Assembly (NCBI GenBank): GCA_024397955.1
Contig: CP073744.1
Span: forward strand, 1-64,000
Length of the DNA stretch: 64,000 nt
Source of the DNA: a bacterium SCSIO 12696
GTDB lineage: Bacteria; Pseudomonadota; Gammaproteobacteria; Pseudomonadales; Porticoccaceae
Direction: 5' to 3'
Each line of letters opens with the position of its first letter. Within the stretch, counting starts at the first letter, position 1. A program made the position numbers and the translations under genes. Below, piece after piece: positions 48,809 through 57,171 of this stretch. The notes below the pieces were generated by a model. The model saw only the letters and a list, made by a program, of their open reading frames with translations, had not been told where the DNA came from and did not search any database.

Positions 48809-50386
48809 ATGACCAATATCCACGACCAAAAAATTCTTATCTTAGACTTTGGTTCCCAATATACCCAGCTAATCGCCCGTCGCATTCGTGAAGTGGGTGT
48901 GTTCTCTGAAATTCGCGCTTGGGATATTACCGAGGAAGAAATCCGCGAATTTAACCCCAGGGGCATTATTTTGTCCGGTAGCCCAGAGTCCGTGCATGCC
49001 GACAATTCACCACGGGCCCCCGAGTGTGTCTTCTCTCTGGGTTTGCCGGTATTGGGCATCTGCTATGGCATGCAAACTATGGCAGAGCAGTTTGGCGGCA
49101 AAGTTCACAGTTCCGACATACATGAATTCGGTTACGCCCAAGTAAAAATTGAAAGCGATACTCGCCTGTTTCATGACATAAAAGATCACGTTTGTAGCGA
49201 CACGGGTGCTTCATTGTTGGATGTGTGGATGAGCCACGGCGATAAAGTGGTAGAAATGCCAGAGGGGTTTACCTTGGTGGGCTCGACCGACACTTGCCCC
49301 ATTGCTGCCATTGCCAATGAAGAAAAACAATTTTATGGCATCCAATTCCATCCTGAAGTAACGCACACCTTGCAGGGTGTGCGCATGTTCGAGCATTTTG
49401 CTCTGGGTATTTGTGGTTGTGAAGCCTTGTGGACACCGGCCAATATTATTGAAGATGCTATCGCCACGATTCGTGAGCAGGTAGGCACTGACAAAGTTTT
49501 GCTGGGTCTTTCTGGTGGCGTCGACTCCTCGGTGGTTGCGGCGATGCTCCACAAAGCCATTGGCGATCAGCTGACCTGCGTGTTTGTGGACAACGGTCTG
49601 TTGCGCAAAAACGAAGGCGATCAGGTGATGGATATGTTCGCCAAAAATATGGGTGTACGGGTGATTCGCGCCGATGCGGAAGATTTGTTCCTGGGCAAAC
49701 TGGCCGCCGAAGCGGACCCGGAGAAAAAACGCAAAATTATCGGTAATACCTTTATCGATGTTTTCGACGCCGAAGCCACCAAGCTGCAAGACGTGAATTG
49801 GCTGGCGCAGGGCACCATCTACCCGGATGTGATTGAGTCTGCCGCTTCCAAAACCGGCAAAGCTCATGTGATTAAGTCACATCACAATGTCGGTGGGCTA
49901 CCAGAGGATATGCAGTTCAAACTGGTAGAACCATTGCGGGAACTGTTTAAGGACGAAGTACGCAAAATCGGTCTGGAGCTGGGTTTGCCCTACGATATGG
50001 TCTATCGCCATCCATTCCCAGGCCCCGGTTTGGGGGTGCGTATTCTCGGTGAAGTGAAAAAAGAATACGCCGACCTGCTTCGCGAAGCGGATGCCATTTT
50101 TATTGAAGAGCTTTACAAAAACGATCTGTACCACAAAACCAGCCAGGCGTTCGCCGTGTTTCTACCGGTGAAATCGGTCGGTGTTGTGGGCGACGCTCGC
50201 CGCTATGAATACGTAGTCGCACTGCGTGCTGTAGAAACTATCGATTTTATGACTGCCCGTTGGGCGCACTTGCCCTATGAATTTATCGAGAAAGTATCCA
50301 ACCGTATTATCAACGAAATTTCCGGTATTTCGCGGGTAACTTACGATGTGTCGAGCAAGCCACCGGCGACTATTGAGTGGGAATAA
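48809..50386 (+). CDS. guaA: GMP synthase (glutamine-hydrolysing)
   Basis: Aminates XMP to GMP. The class I glutamine amidotransferase domain (1-200) has the nucleophile in [19 protein letters not shown] and His/Glu in FHPEVTHT. The ATP-PPase P-loop is [22 protein letters not shown], and the C-terminal dimerisation part has [16 protein letters not shown] and ends in [11 protein letters not shown]. 525 aa is standard. It is second in the guaBA unit with a strong terminator after it. Confidence 0.97.
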   Translation: MTNIHDQKILILDFGSQYTQLIARRIREVGVFSEIRAWDITEEEIREFNPRGIILSGSPESVHADNSPRAPECVFSLGLPVLGICYGMQTMAEQFGGKVHSSDIHEFGYAQVKIESDTRLFHDIKDHVCSDTGASLLDVWMSHGDKVVEMPEGFTLVGSTDTCPIAAIANEEKQFYGIQFHPEVTHTLQGVRMFEHFALGICGCEALWTPANIIEDAIATIREQVGTDKVLLGLSGGVDSSVVAAMLHKAIGDQLTCVFVDNGLLRKNEGDQVMDMFAKNMGVRVIRADAEDLFLGKLAAEADPEKKRKIIGNTFIDVFDAEATKLQDVNWLAQGTIYPDVIESAASKTGKAHVIKSHHNVGGLPEDMQFKLVEPLRELFKDEVRKIGLELGLPYDMVYRHPFPGPGLGVRILGEVKKEYADLLREADAIFIEELYKNDLYHKTSQAFAVFLPVKSVGVVGDARRYEYVVALRAVETIDFMTARWAHLPYEFIEKVSNRIINEISGISRVTYDVSSKPPATIEWE

Positions 50387-50418
50387 AAGCCCTGCCCGGT
50401 AACAATAAACGCAACATA

Positions 50419-50455
50419 CAAGACCCAGCAAAATTGCTGGGTCTTGTCATTTTTA
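50419..50455 (+). terminator. Rho-independent terminator after guaA
   Basis: A perfect 12-bp stem CAAGACCCAGCA / TGCTGGGTCTTG with an AAAT loop is followed by TCATTTTT. Confidence 0.9.
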
Positions 50456-50491
50456 AGACGGCGATATTGTTTTTGTTTAGGTTGAAGCGCC

Positions 50492-51484
50492 TTAACTCGC
50501 TTGTCGTCCATCATCTTTCTTCAACAATCCCATCAGGCCCACCAGTGCTGCAAAGGTCACTGCGCCCACCGGGAAAACGATCCATGTAATGCCCCAGTTC
50601 ATCGTCCACAAACTCCACCCCAGATAAATAGCAATTAAAAGTGGCCAGTAGAATGAGGCTAGTTTTTCAGCGTTTTTGGTATGTTCGCTTTTCCCGGCGT
50701 CACGATCCCCTTCGCTCAATAGCAAGTCGTAGGCTTCCAGTTGTGCCGAGGCCGGTATAACTAGAAAAAGGCCTGCGGTGATCATCAGGAACATAACAAT
50801 CAGCATCAGCAAGGTCTTATCCGGGCTACCTGACAAGATGGCGACCAGCATAAAGGGAACAATACTGCCAATAAACAGTGCGATACCAAAAGATAACTTC
50901 CTGTTGTAAGTCGGCTGGAAGTGTTGCCGCTTTTCTGTCAATACACTATGAACGCCGTAAGACAGCTCAAACCGGTTATTCTCAATTGAGGCTATATCGA
51001 ACTCATGCTGATTGAGGCGCACAAAAAAGCTGATGGCGATGGACACCATGATCAGAAGCGCCACAATACCAAGCGCTGCGACCATACCTGACGATAGGTT
51101 GAATTGCCCTGCAGCCTCCATGGCGAATAGAAAGATCAGCGGAGTCGGGGAGCATACGCAAAGAGCGACGCCTTTGACAGTTAACCCAGCCATCGCCAAT
51201 TTGGTGCTTACATACTCCAGGCTCTGCTCAAGGCCGATTTGGCGAGTATTCGTGTCTTTATCGCCTTCGGTAAATTCGGCGGCTTCCAGCTCGTCTTTTA
51301 AAAGGAAGTCGGTAGAAACTCCGAAAATATCTGCCATTTTGATGATTTTGTTTAAGTCGGGAATGCTCTGAGTACTTTCCCATTTCGATACCGATTGCCG
51401 GGATACACCCATTTTTTCAGCCAATTCTTCCTGTGACCAGCTGAGCTGTTTGCGTAGCTTGGTAATCTTGTCTGCTAATATCAT
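50492..51484 (-). CDS. Membrane-bound XRE-family regulator
   Basis: A 330-aa protein with an N-terminal Cro/C1-type HTH (residues 5-60, LRKQLSWSQEELAEKMGVSRQSVSKWESTQSIPDLNKIIKMADIFGVSTDFLL) and a C-terminal part with about six membrane segments (from about residue 105: VALCVCSPTPLIFLFAM, GMVAALGIVALLIMVSIAISFFV, SFGIALFIGSIVPFMLVAILSG, LLMLIVMFLMITAGLFLVI, YWPLLIAIYLGWSLW, WIVFPVGAVTFAALVGLMGLL). This design is commoner in Firmicutes and Bacteroidetes, so transfer is possible. The ligand is unknown. A 10-bp inverted repeat flanks its promoter. Confidence 0.8.
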   Translation of the reverse strand: MILADKITKLRKQLSWSQEELAEKMGVSRQSVSKWESTQSIPDLNKIIKMADIFGVSTDFLLKDELEAAEFTEGDKDTNTRQIGLEQSLEYVSTKLAMAGLTVKGVALCVCSPTPLIFLFAMEAAGQFNLSSGMVAALGIVALLIMVSIAISFFVRLNQHEFDIASIENNRFELSYGVHSVLTEKRQHFQPTYNRKLSFGIALFIGSIVPFMLVAILSGSPDKTLLMLIVMFLMITAGLFLVIPASAQLEAYDLLLSEGDRDAGKSEHTKNAEKLASFYWPLLIAIYLGWSLWTMNWGITWIVFPVGAVTFAALVGLMGLLKKDDGRQAS

Positions 51485-51529
51485 TGCGGTTTCTCCGTAT
51501 GTGGTGATGGCAACAAGATTAGGAACCCA

Positions 51530-51587
51530 GCCAGTTGCACACTAGCAATTTGGCTTGGAATTTTGTCAACTGCTGGTTGCAACTGGC
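51530..51587 (-). promoter_or_regulatory. Promoter and candidate autoregulatory operator of the XRE gene
   Basis: On the minus strand, TTGACA (51569-51564), a 17-nt spacer and GCTAGT (51546-51541). It is bracketed by the perfect inverted repeat GCCAGTTGCA (51530-51539) and TGCAACTGGC (51578-51587). The symmetry around one promoter suggests binding by the adjacent HTH protein (inference). Confidence 0.5.
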
Positions 51588-51612
51588 TTATTTTTAACAG
51601 ATTCAGGCTTGA

Positions 51613-51652
51613 AAATAAAAAAAGGGGGCGCATCGTTAGATGCGCCCCCTTT
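51613..51652 (-). terminator. Rho-independent terminator of the TonB-dependent receptor gene
   Basis: A 13-bp stem (AAAGGGGGCGCAT / ATGCGCCCCCTTT) with a 6-nt loop. On the minus strand it is followed by a long T run. It lies 15 nt beyond the receptor stop codon. Confidence 0.88.
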
Positions 51653-51666
51653 AAGTGTTGCCAACC

Positions 51667-54276
51667 TTAGAAGCTGGCAGATGCTCTCAAGTACCAGAAG
51701 GCACCGTTAAAGCCAAAGGGTGACGTCAGTGATGAGCGCACTCCCAAGAACTGCAGAACGCCATTTTGTTCTGGATCTGGAAGTTCATCAAATATGTTGT
51801 CGCCTCCTACGGTAATGGTGTATTCCGTGTCGCTACCAAAGGTCCAGGTGGCTTCAACATCGACCAGGGTTTCGCCTGAATAGCCTACGCCATCGCTGCC
51901 GTCACCGGGGCCAAACAGGCCGCCTGTGCTGTCCCACTTTCCGAAGCGATTAATGCGCAGCAAACCGTTAAACGACTCGCCGTCGGCATAGTTCAGCGTT
52001 ATCACGGTATTGTTGTTAGGTACCTGGTTTTCCAGGTCAAACACTCGTGAGCCGTCGATGGTGTTGGCATCCACTTGTACAATATCCTGCTGGTTCCAGC
52101 TGTGACGGAAGTCGACAACCACTTCGCCAGCGCTGAGTGGATAGGTGCTGGTTACCGCCAAGTCGGCCCCGGTGGTTTCAGAGTCGAATGCGTTGGAGAA
52201 GAAGTTGGCATTACTGCCTAACAGCAGGTTGGCGTTAGCAACTCCTGCGTTGGTCAAGGCGGTAACGTCTGCTGCGCTCACGGTGTTGTTCTGGAGTCCA
52301 AGGCGATCGTCGATGTCGATTTCGTAGTAATCCAGAGTAACAGTGGTGTTGCCGCCAGCGTCATACACCAAGCCAATGGTGTAGCTTTCCGATTCTTCCG
52401 TGGTCAGTGGTACTGCCCCCAATACCTGGGCAACTGTGCTGCCTACCGGGAAGGTGCCGTTGGGAATCAGGTTGCCATTGGCGTCTGCCGCGGTGGTGAC
52501 GTTCAGGGTATTTACCTGCCCAGGGGTTGGCGCACGGAAACCGGTGTTGGCGGTAGCGCGAATCGCCAGTGCCTCGGTAACTTTTACTCGTGTGGATACT
52601 TTCCAGTCGGTGGAGGAACCAAATTCATCAAAGTCTTCGTAGCGAACCGCCAGGCCTGCCGACCAGATGTCGGTGATGTCTGCCTCGAAATCCACGTAAG
52701 CGGCGAAGCTGTCGCTGCTAAAGCTGCCAGCGGACTCGTCTGGGAAGCCTTGGAACCCATCGGAGCCAACGCCAAAAATAGCGGCAGTTGGGCCAGCTTG
52801 GCGGGATGCCAGGTCTCCCAGGCCAATTTCATAGGTTTCATTGCGAATTTCCGCGCCGTAGCCAATGCTGAGAGGTGACGCCCAACCGATTTCGGCTTCT
52901 TGAACAAAGTCCGCATTCAGGCTGTACTCTTCCTGAGTCAGGGTTCCTGGGTTGAAAGTAGTCGGTGACAGGGCACCCAAGCTGGGGTTAATGGTGTCAG
53001 AAATTACGTAACTGACTTCGTTCTCGGCAAAGCGGCCGCGAATGTCCCAGCTTAACCCGCCGTCTGTTTCGCCTCGACCGCCGAATACAATGGCGTAATC
53101 ATCCAAGTCCGCGCCAAAGCTGGGGTTGTAGCCTCCTGGGAACTGAGAAAAGATGGGGTTACGAAGCACAAAACCAGTACTGCTGGTGGCTCCGGGTACG
53201 TCGCCTACTGGCACCAGGAAGTCGGCAACGTTGAAGCCTGCGGCAGTAATGCTGTCCAGTAGTGTTTGAGGAGCTTCATCGGGAAGGAAGTCGCCATCGC
53301 TATCAATTTGCAGGGTTGTACGTGCGTTAAACTGCTCAGAAGGATCCAGAACAGGTCCCCGGTAGAAAAACCCGGAAACGGTTTCATTTTTCATGAAGCT
53401 GAGGTTGCCGTATAGCTCGGTTTTCTCACTGAGATCGACCCCGGCATTCAAGAACAGCTTAAAAGCTTCCACGTCGGGGTCTCCCCAACGTTGGCCCAAA
53501 CCGTTAAATGGGGTGTTTTCGGCGCCCACCACGCCGGCAACCTGAGCTGCATCTGGGCGAGCTTCGCCTCGTGATGTGGTATTGGATGTGGAGTATTCGA
53601 GGGTGGCATTAAGGAAACCGTCGTCTCCCAAAGCAAAGCCCCCGTTAACGCTGGTAGACAGTCGGCCACCATCTCCTTGGGTGTAGCGTCCGTACTGGCT
53701 AGAAACCGTAAAGCCTTCATCGGCGTCCTTGAGAATCACGTTGACAACACCGGCGATGGCGTCTGAACCGTATTGAGCGGATGCGCCATCGCGCAGAATT
53801 TCTACCCGTTTAATGGCAGCGGAGGGCAGTGCAGAAAAGTCAACGGCCTGAGCACCTTGGTTGATGGTGCCAACTGGGGCCAGCTGCAAATTGACCAGTG
53901 CAGAGCGGTGGCGGCGGGTGCCGTTAACCAGTACCAGAGTTTGATCTGGAGATAAATTGCGCAGCGTTACCGGGCGAATAAAGGAAGTGCCATCTGCAAT
54001 AGGAAATCGTTGCGTATTCAACGAAGGAGTGACTTTGGTCAGGGATTCGGTAATATCGAAGGATGCCTGGTTGCTAATGGTGCCACCACCAACAACATCT
54101 ACCGGTGACAAAGTTTCAGTGGGTAGTGTGCCGGCACGCCTGGTACCTGTCGTTACGATCTCTTCTTCCACTTCCTTGCCTTCTTCAGCGAAAACAGGGA
54201 CTGCAGACAGGCTACTGACAACAGCGATAACTGCTGCAGATACCGGACGCAAACGCAATGCTGTATGAATCTTCAT
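51667..54276 (-). CDS. TonB-dependent outer membrane receptor
   Basis: An 869-aa gated-channel receptor for uptake of an unknown large substrate. Signal peptide MKIHTALRLRPVSAAVIAVVSSLSAVPVFA (cut before EEG), TonB box-like EEEIVTTGTRRAGTL, then the plug (LRNLSPDQTLVLVNGTRRHRSALVN, AAIKRVEILRDGASAQYGSDAIAGVVNVILKD, about residues 60-170) and a long barrel ending GFNGAFWYLRASASF. The start is set by the signal peptide, and GAGGGT lies about 8 nt before the ATG; 26 codons upstream are rejected. The plug resembles the large Caulobacter-type receptors. No transporter or enzyme gene next to it indicates the ligand. Confidence 0.92.
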   Translation of the reverse strand: MKIHTALRLRPVSAAVIAVVSSLSAVPVFAEEGKEVEEEIVTTGTRRAGTLPTETLSPVDVVGGGTISNQASFDITESLTKVTPSLNTQRFPIADGTSFIRPVTLRNLSPDQTLVLVNGTRRHRSALVNLQLAPVGTINQGAQAVDFSALPSAAIKRVEILRDGASAQYGSDAIAGVVNVILKDADEGFTVSSQYGRYTQGDGGRLSTSVNGGFALGDDGFLNATLEYSTSNTTSRGEARPDAAQVAGVVGAENTPFNGLGQRWGDPDVEAFKLFLNAGVDLSEKTELYGNLSFMKNETVSGFFYRGPVLDPSEQFNARTTLQIDSDGDFLPDEAPQTLLDSITAAGFNVADFLVPVGDVPGATSSTGFVLRNPIFSQFPGGYNPSFGADLDDYAIVFGGRGETDGGLSWDIRGRFAENEVSYVISDTINPSLGALSPTTFNPGTLTQEEYSLNADFVQEAEIGWASPLSIGYGAEIRNETYEIGLGDLASRQAGPTAAIFGVGSDGFQGFPDESAGSFSSDSFAAYVDFEADITDIWSAGLAVRYEDFDEFGSSTDWKVSTRVKVTEALAIRATANTGFRAPTPGQVNTLNVTTAADANGNLIPNGTFPVGSTVAQVLGAVPLTTEESESYTIGLVYDAGGNTTVTLDYYEIDIDDRLGLQNNTVSAADVTALTNAGVANANLLLGSNANFFSNAFDSETTGADLAVTSTYPLSAGEVVVDFRHSWNQQDIVQVDANTIDGSRVFDLENQVPNNNTVITLNYADGESFNGLLRINRFGKWDSTGGLFGPGDGSDGVGYSGETLVDVEATWTFGSDTEYTITVGGDNIFDELPDPEQNGVLQFLGVRSSLTSPFGFNGAFWYLRASASF

Positions 54277-54498
54277 GTAGATACCCTCTTTATAATCACA
54301 ACGGTGAGCTGCAATAATTGTTATGGACTGAGCGATACTATGACTCAGGAGCAAAAACTTTACCTAAATATGCCTCGCTTGGCGATACCCTGTTGAGAAA
54401 AAGTAAAAAAGTGGTTTTTTAAAGGTATTTTCAGTAAGAGAACTTATGAATTAATATCTTTTCGTCTTATCGGCAAAAAATTGTCATTGGAGTTGTAT

Positions 54499-55044
54499 TT
54501 GAGCGCTCTGGATTATCAAAAAACTTTGAGTAAAGACCCTTATCTTTTTTTAGCGGATACTGATTTAAGAATATTGTCGGTGTTCGATGATCTGTATTTC
54601 GATCGTGCCGATGCCGACATACTGTCACCCGCCATGCGCATATACGCCATTAATCGTTTAAAAAAAATCGGTTTTCGGCAAAAGACAGGAACCGTTTTGG
54701 TTCACGATAAGTCGGAGGAAAAGTGCCTTATTCCTAAATTTCATGCTTTGGGCGCGTCGCCATTTGATATTACCCGTTACACACCGAGAGCCGAGCGGGA
54801 TTTTTATCTGCTCACACCCACGCAAACCGCTTGTCAATTTGTCGACCATTACAGTTTGGAAGACGCAGTAAGACACATAGAAAAACTGGTTGCGAAGCAG
54901 CCCATTAACCTTTATCGCATGGCAGATTATCTGGAGCGAAAACCGAAACACCAGGAGTTCCGGCGTGCACTGGGGTATTTAAAAGCCGCTCAAGAAAAAG
55001 CAGTGTCTGCCGAACCTCTTTGTCGGCGCCGGGCCTTGGGCTAA
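54499..55044 (+). CDS. Conserved-looking protein of unknown function
   Basis: Not recognised. About 181 aa, soluble, no signal peptide, rich in charged and aromatic residues. Recognisable stretches are DPYLFLADTDLRILSVFDDLYFDRADADIL, INRLKKIGFRQKTGTVLVHDK and ERDFYLLTPTQTACQFVDHYSLEDAVRHIEKLV. TTG 54499 is preferred because GGAG precedes it by 6 nt; TTG 54481 is in frame but has no such site. It is divergent from the TonB receptor and upstream of tadA with 32 nt between. Base use fits the surrounding chromosome less well at the 5' end (AT-rich). Confidence 0.55.
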   Translation: MSALDYQKTLSKDPYLFLADTDLRILSVFDDLYFDRADADILSPAMRIYAINRLKKIGFRQKTGTVLVHDKSEEKCLIPKFHALGASPFDITRYTPRAERDFYLLTPTQTACQFVDHYSLEDAVRHIEKLVAKQPINLYRMADYLERKPKHQEFRRALGYLKAAQEKAVSAEPLCRRRALG

Positions 55045-55076
55045 AATTGATATGTTGAAAAACAATTTATTTTTCC

Positions 55077-55550
55077 ATGAATAATACCCAGCTTAATGAC
55101 CTTCATCGGTTTTACATGAATCGAGCGCTGTCACTTGCAACACTTGCTGAACAGCAGGGCGAAGTGCCAGTGGGTGCGGTGTTAGTCCGCGATGAGAAAA
55201 TTATTGGCGAAGGTTGGAATAAGCCCATTTCTTCCTGCGATCCAACTGCCCATGCAGAAATTGTGGCGATGCGCGATGCATCTCAACGCCTGGAAAATTA
55301 CCGATTATCCGGAGCTACCATGTACGTAACCATTGAACCGTGCACTATGTGCATCGGTGCCATGATTCACGCTCGTGTGGCTCGTATCGTTTTCGGCGCC
55401 AAGGAGCCCCGAGCTGGTGCTGTGTGTAGCCATCTGCAGTTGCTGGAAAATGATCACTACAACCATAAAATCGAATGGCAGGGTGGGGTGATGGAGGTAG
55501 AGTGTTCAGAGATTATTTCGCGTTTTTTTAAAAATAAAAGAAAAAAATAG
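55077..55550 (+). CDS. tadA: tRNA-specific adenosine deaminase TadA
   Basis: Deaminates A34 of tRNA-Arg(ACG) to inosine. Zinc/catalytic motifs are His59-Ala-Glu61 (DPTAHAEIVAMRDA) and Cys89/Cys92 (EPCTMCIGAMIHARVARIVFGA). DLHRFYMNRALSLATLAEQQGEVPVGAVLV and GAVCSHLQLL are typical. 157 aa. Order tadA-mltF-purL is as in E. coli and Pseudomonas. Confidence 0.95.
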   Translation: MNNTQLNDLHRFYMNRALSLATLAEQQGEVPVGAVLVRDEKIIGEGWNKPISSCDPTAHAEIVAMRDASQRLENYRLSGATMYVTIEPCTMCIGAMIHARVARIVFGAKEPRAGAVCSHLQLLENDHYNHKIEWQGGVMEVECSEIISRFFKNKRKK

Positions 55551-55575
55551 CTGTCAGCGAACTGTAGGTGGTTGA

Positions 55576-57039
55576 TTACATATCTGCAGCCAGTTTTTCA
55601 GCAAATTCCCGTTCTTCTTTTTGCATTTCCCGGCGTTCCATCTCCATCATGTGCCACTGCAAAATATCCTGGTAGTGGCGAATGTTTTGCACATAAGAAA
55701 CCGGTTCCCGGCCGCGGGCGAAACCGCGCCTTACGGTGCTGTAGTATTTTTTTTGTTCCAGCAGTGGTAAATGCTCGCGAACGTCTTCCCAACGGTCAGG
55801 ATTTTTATTGGCGCGTTGGGTCAATACGCGGGCGTCTTCCAGGTGGCCAAAGCCTACATTGTAGGCAGCCAGTGCCATCCAGGTGCGATCTGGCTCGATA
55901 ATACGCTCGGGCAAACGCTTTTTGGTTTTTAAAAAGTATTGGGTGCCGGCCATTATGCTCTGGCGAGCATCCAGGCGGTTTTTGACACCCATCTCCCGCG
56001 CCGTTGGCCAGGTGAGCATCATCAACCCTCGAACGCCGGTGGGAGATTTGGCTTTTCGATTCCAGTGAGACTCTTGATAGGAAATCGCCGCCAGCAATTG
56101 CCAATCAGTGCCAAATTCCTGAGCAGCCTCTTTGAACAGAGCCTCGTATTTGGGCAATCGTTGGTTCACCCGGCGCATAAACAGCTGGGAGCCAGCAATG
56201 TTAAATTCGTCATTGTGGCCAAAAAAGCGCTCTTTCAGATTATCGAGGGTTCCGTCTTCAGCAATGGTACGCAGGTACTGGTTGGCCGCATCCAACAGGC
56301 TGGTGTCATTGCGAAACGGAAACGCCCAGGCTACCGGTTGTTGTTTCGATACTTGGAAGCCAATGCGGGCATTGGGGTAGATAGACTGGTTAACTTCATG
56401 GGCCAGTGAGTCAACCACAGCGTACTCCACCTCGCCACTATGCACTTGCTCCATCAAACCCAGGGTGTCAGCAAGCTGTACCTGCTTCCAATTAACATCA
56501 TCCCGCTTATTAATAATGCCCTGCAGTTGCTCGCTGCTGGCGCTGTTGGCGATGGACACCAAAGTGCTTTCCATTGCCAGATCGTCAAAACTTCTGGGCC
56601 GTTTGGTGCCGAGCTTGTACAAAAGCTCCTGGGAGGTACTGTTGTAGGGCTCAGCGAATAAGGCCTGTTTGCGTCGCTGCAGGGTAGAGGCGAGGCCAGA
56701 AGCGGCAAAATCTCCATTGGGGCCCCCCAGCGACACCATCAGCCCGTTGAGGTTGTTCACCTGGCTAACTTTGAGCTTTACGTCCAGGTAGTCGGCAAAG
56801 CCTTTGGCCAGAAAGTACTCGAAACCGGTATCGCCCTTGGCATTCTCGTAGTAAGTGGTTGGGCCGGGAATGGTGATCATTTTCAGGTAGCCCCGCCGCT
56901 GAACCCGTTCCAGGTCATCAATGGTGGAGCTGCCCTGTAAAGTGACCGTGGTGAGGGCCAGAGGAATCATCAGCGCACTGAGCCGGGCTACCCGCAACAG
57001 GGCAGCGCCAATGATTCGTCTTGCCTGTGTACTTTTCAT
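55576..57039 (-). CDS. mltF: Membrane-bound lytic murein transglycosylase F
   Basis: Cleaves peptidoglycan glycan strands to anhydromuropeptides. An N-terminal hydrophobic segment (residues 15-35) is followed by a periplasmic solute-binding-like regulatory domain (about 45-270) and a C-terminal SLT lysozyme domain with catalytic Glu323 in AAISYQESHWNRKAKSPTGVRGLMMLT and ALAAYNVGFGHLEDAR. No lipobox Cys is evident, unlike several relatives. 487 aa. Convergent with tadA and divergent from purL. Confidence 0.94.
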   Translation of the reverse strand: MKSTQARRIIGAALLRVARLSALMIPLALTTVTLQGSSTIDDLERVQRRGYLKMITIPGPTTYYENAKGDTGFEYFLAKGFADYLDVKLKVSQVNNLNGLMVSLGGPNGDFAASGLASTLQRRKQALFAEPYNSTSQELLYKLGTKRPRSFDDLAMESTLVSIANSASSEQLQGIINKRDDVNWKQVQLADTLGLMEQVHSGEVEYAVVDSLAHEVNQSIYPNARIGFQVSKQQPVAWAFPFRNDTSLLDAANQYLRTIAEDGTLDNLKERFFGHNDEFNIAGSQLFMRRVNQRLPKYEALFKEAAQEFGTDWQLLAAISYQESHWNRKAKSPTGVRGLMMLTWPTAREMGVKNRLDARQSIMAGTQYFLKTKKRLPERIIEPDRTWMALAAYNVGFGHLEDARVLTQRANKNPDRWEDVREHLPLLEQKKYYSTVRRGFARGREPVSYVQNIRHYQDILQWHMMEMERREMQKEEREFAEKLAADM

Positions 57040-57171
57040 CCACTAACCCATGGCCACACTTTGTATCACAGATTAGGCCAAAAATCGCCGCTTGGCCAGC
57101 TGCCCAAAGCCCCCAGATTCCGGTACAATTGCCGCCCTCTTTAGTCCCACTCTAAAAACGAGCTCCTACGC

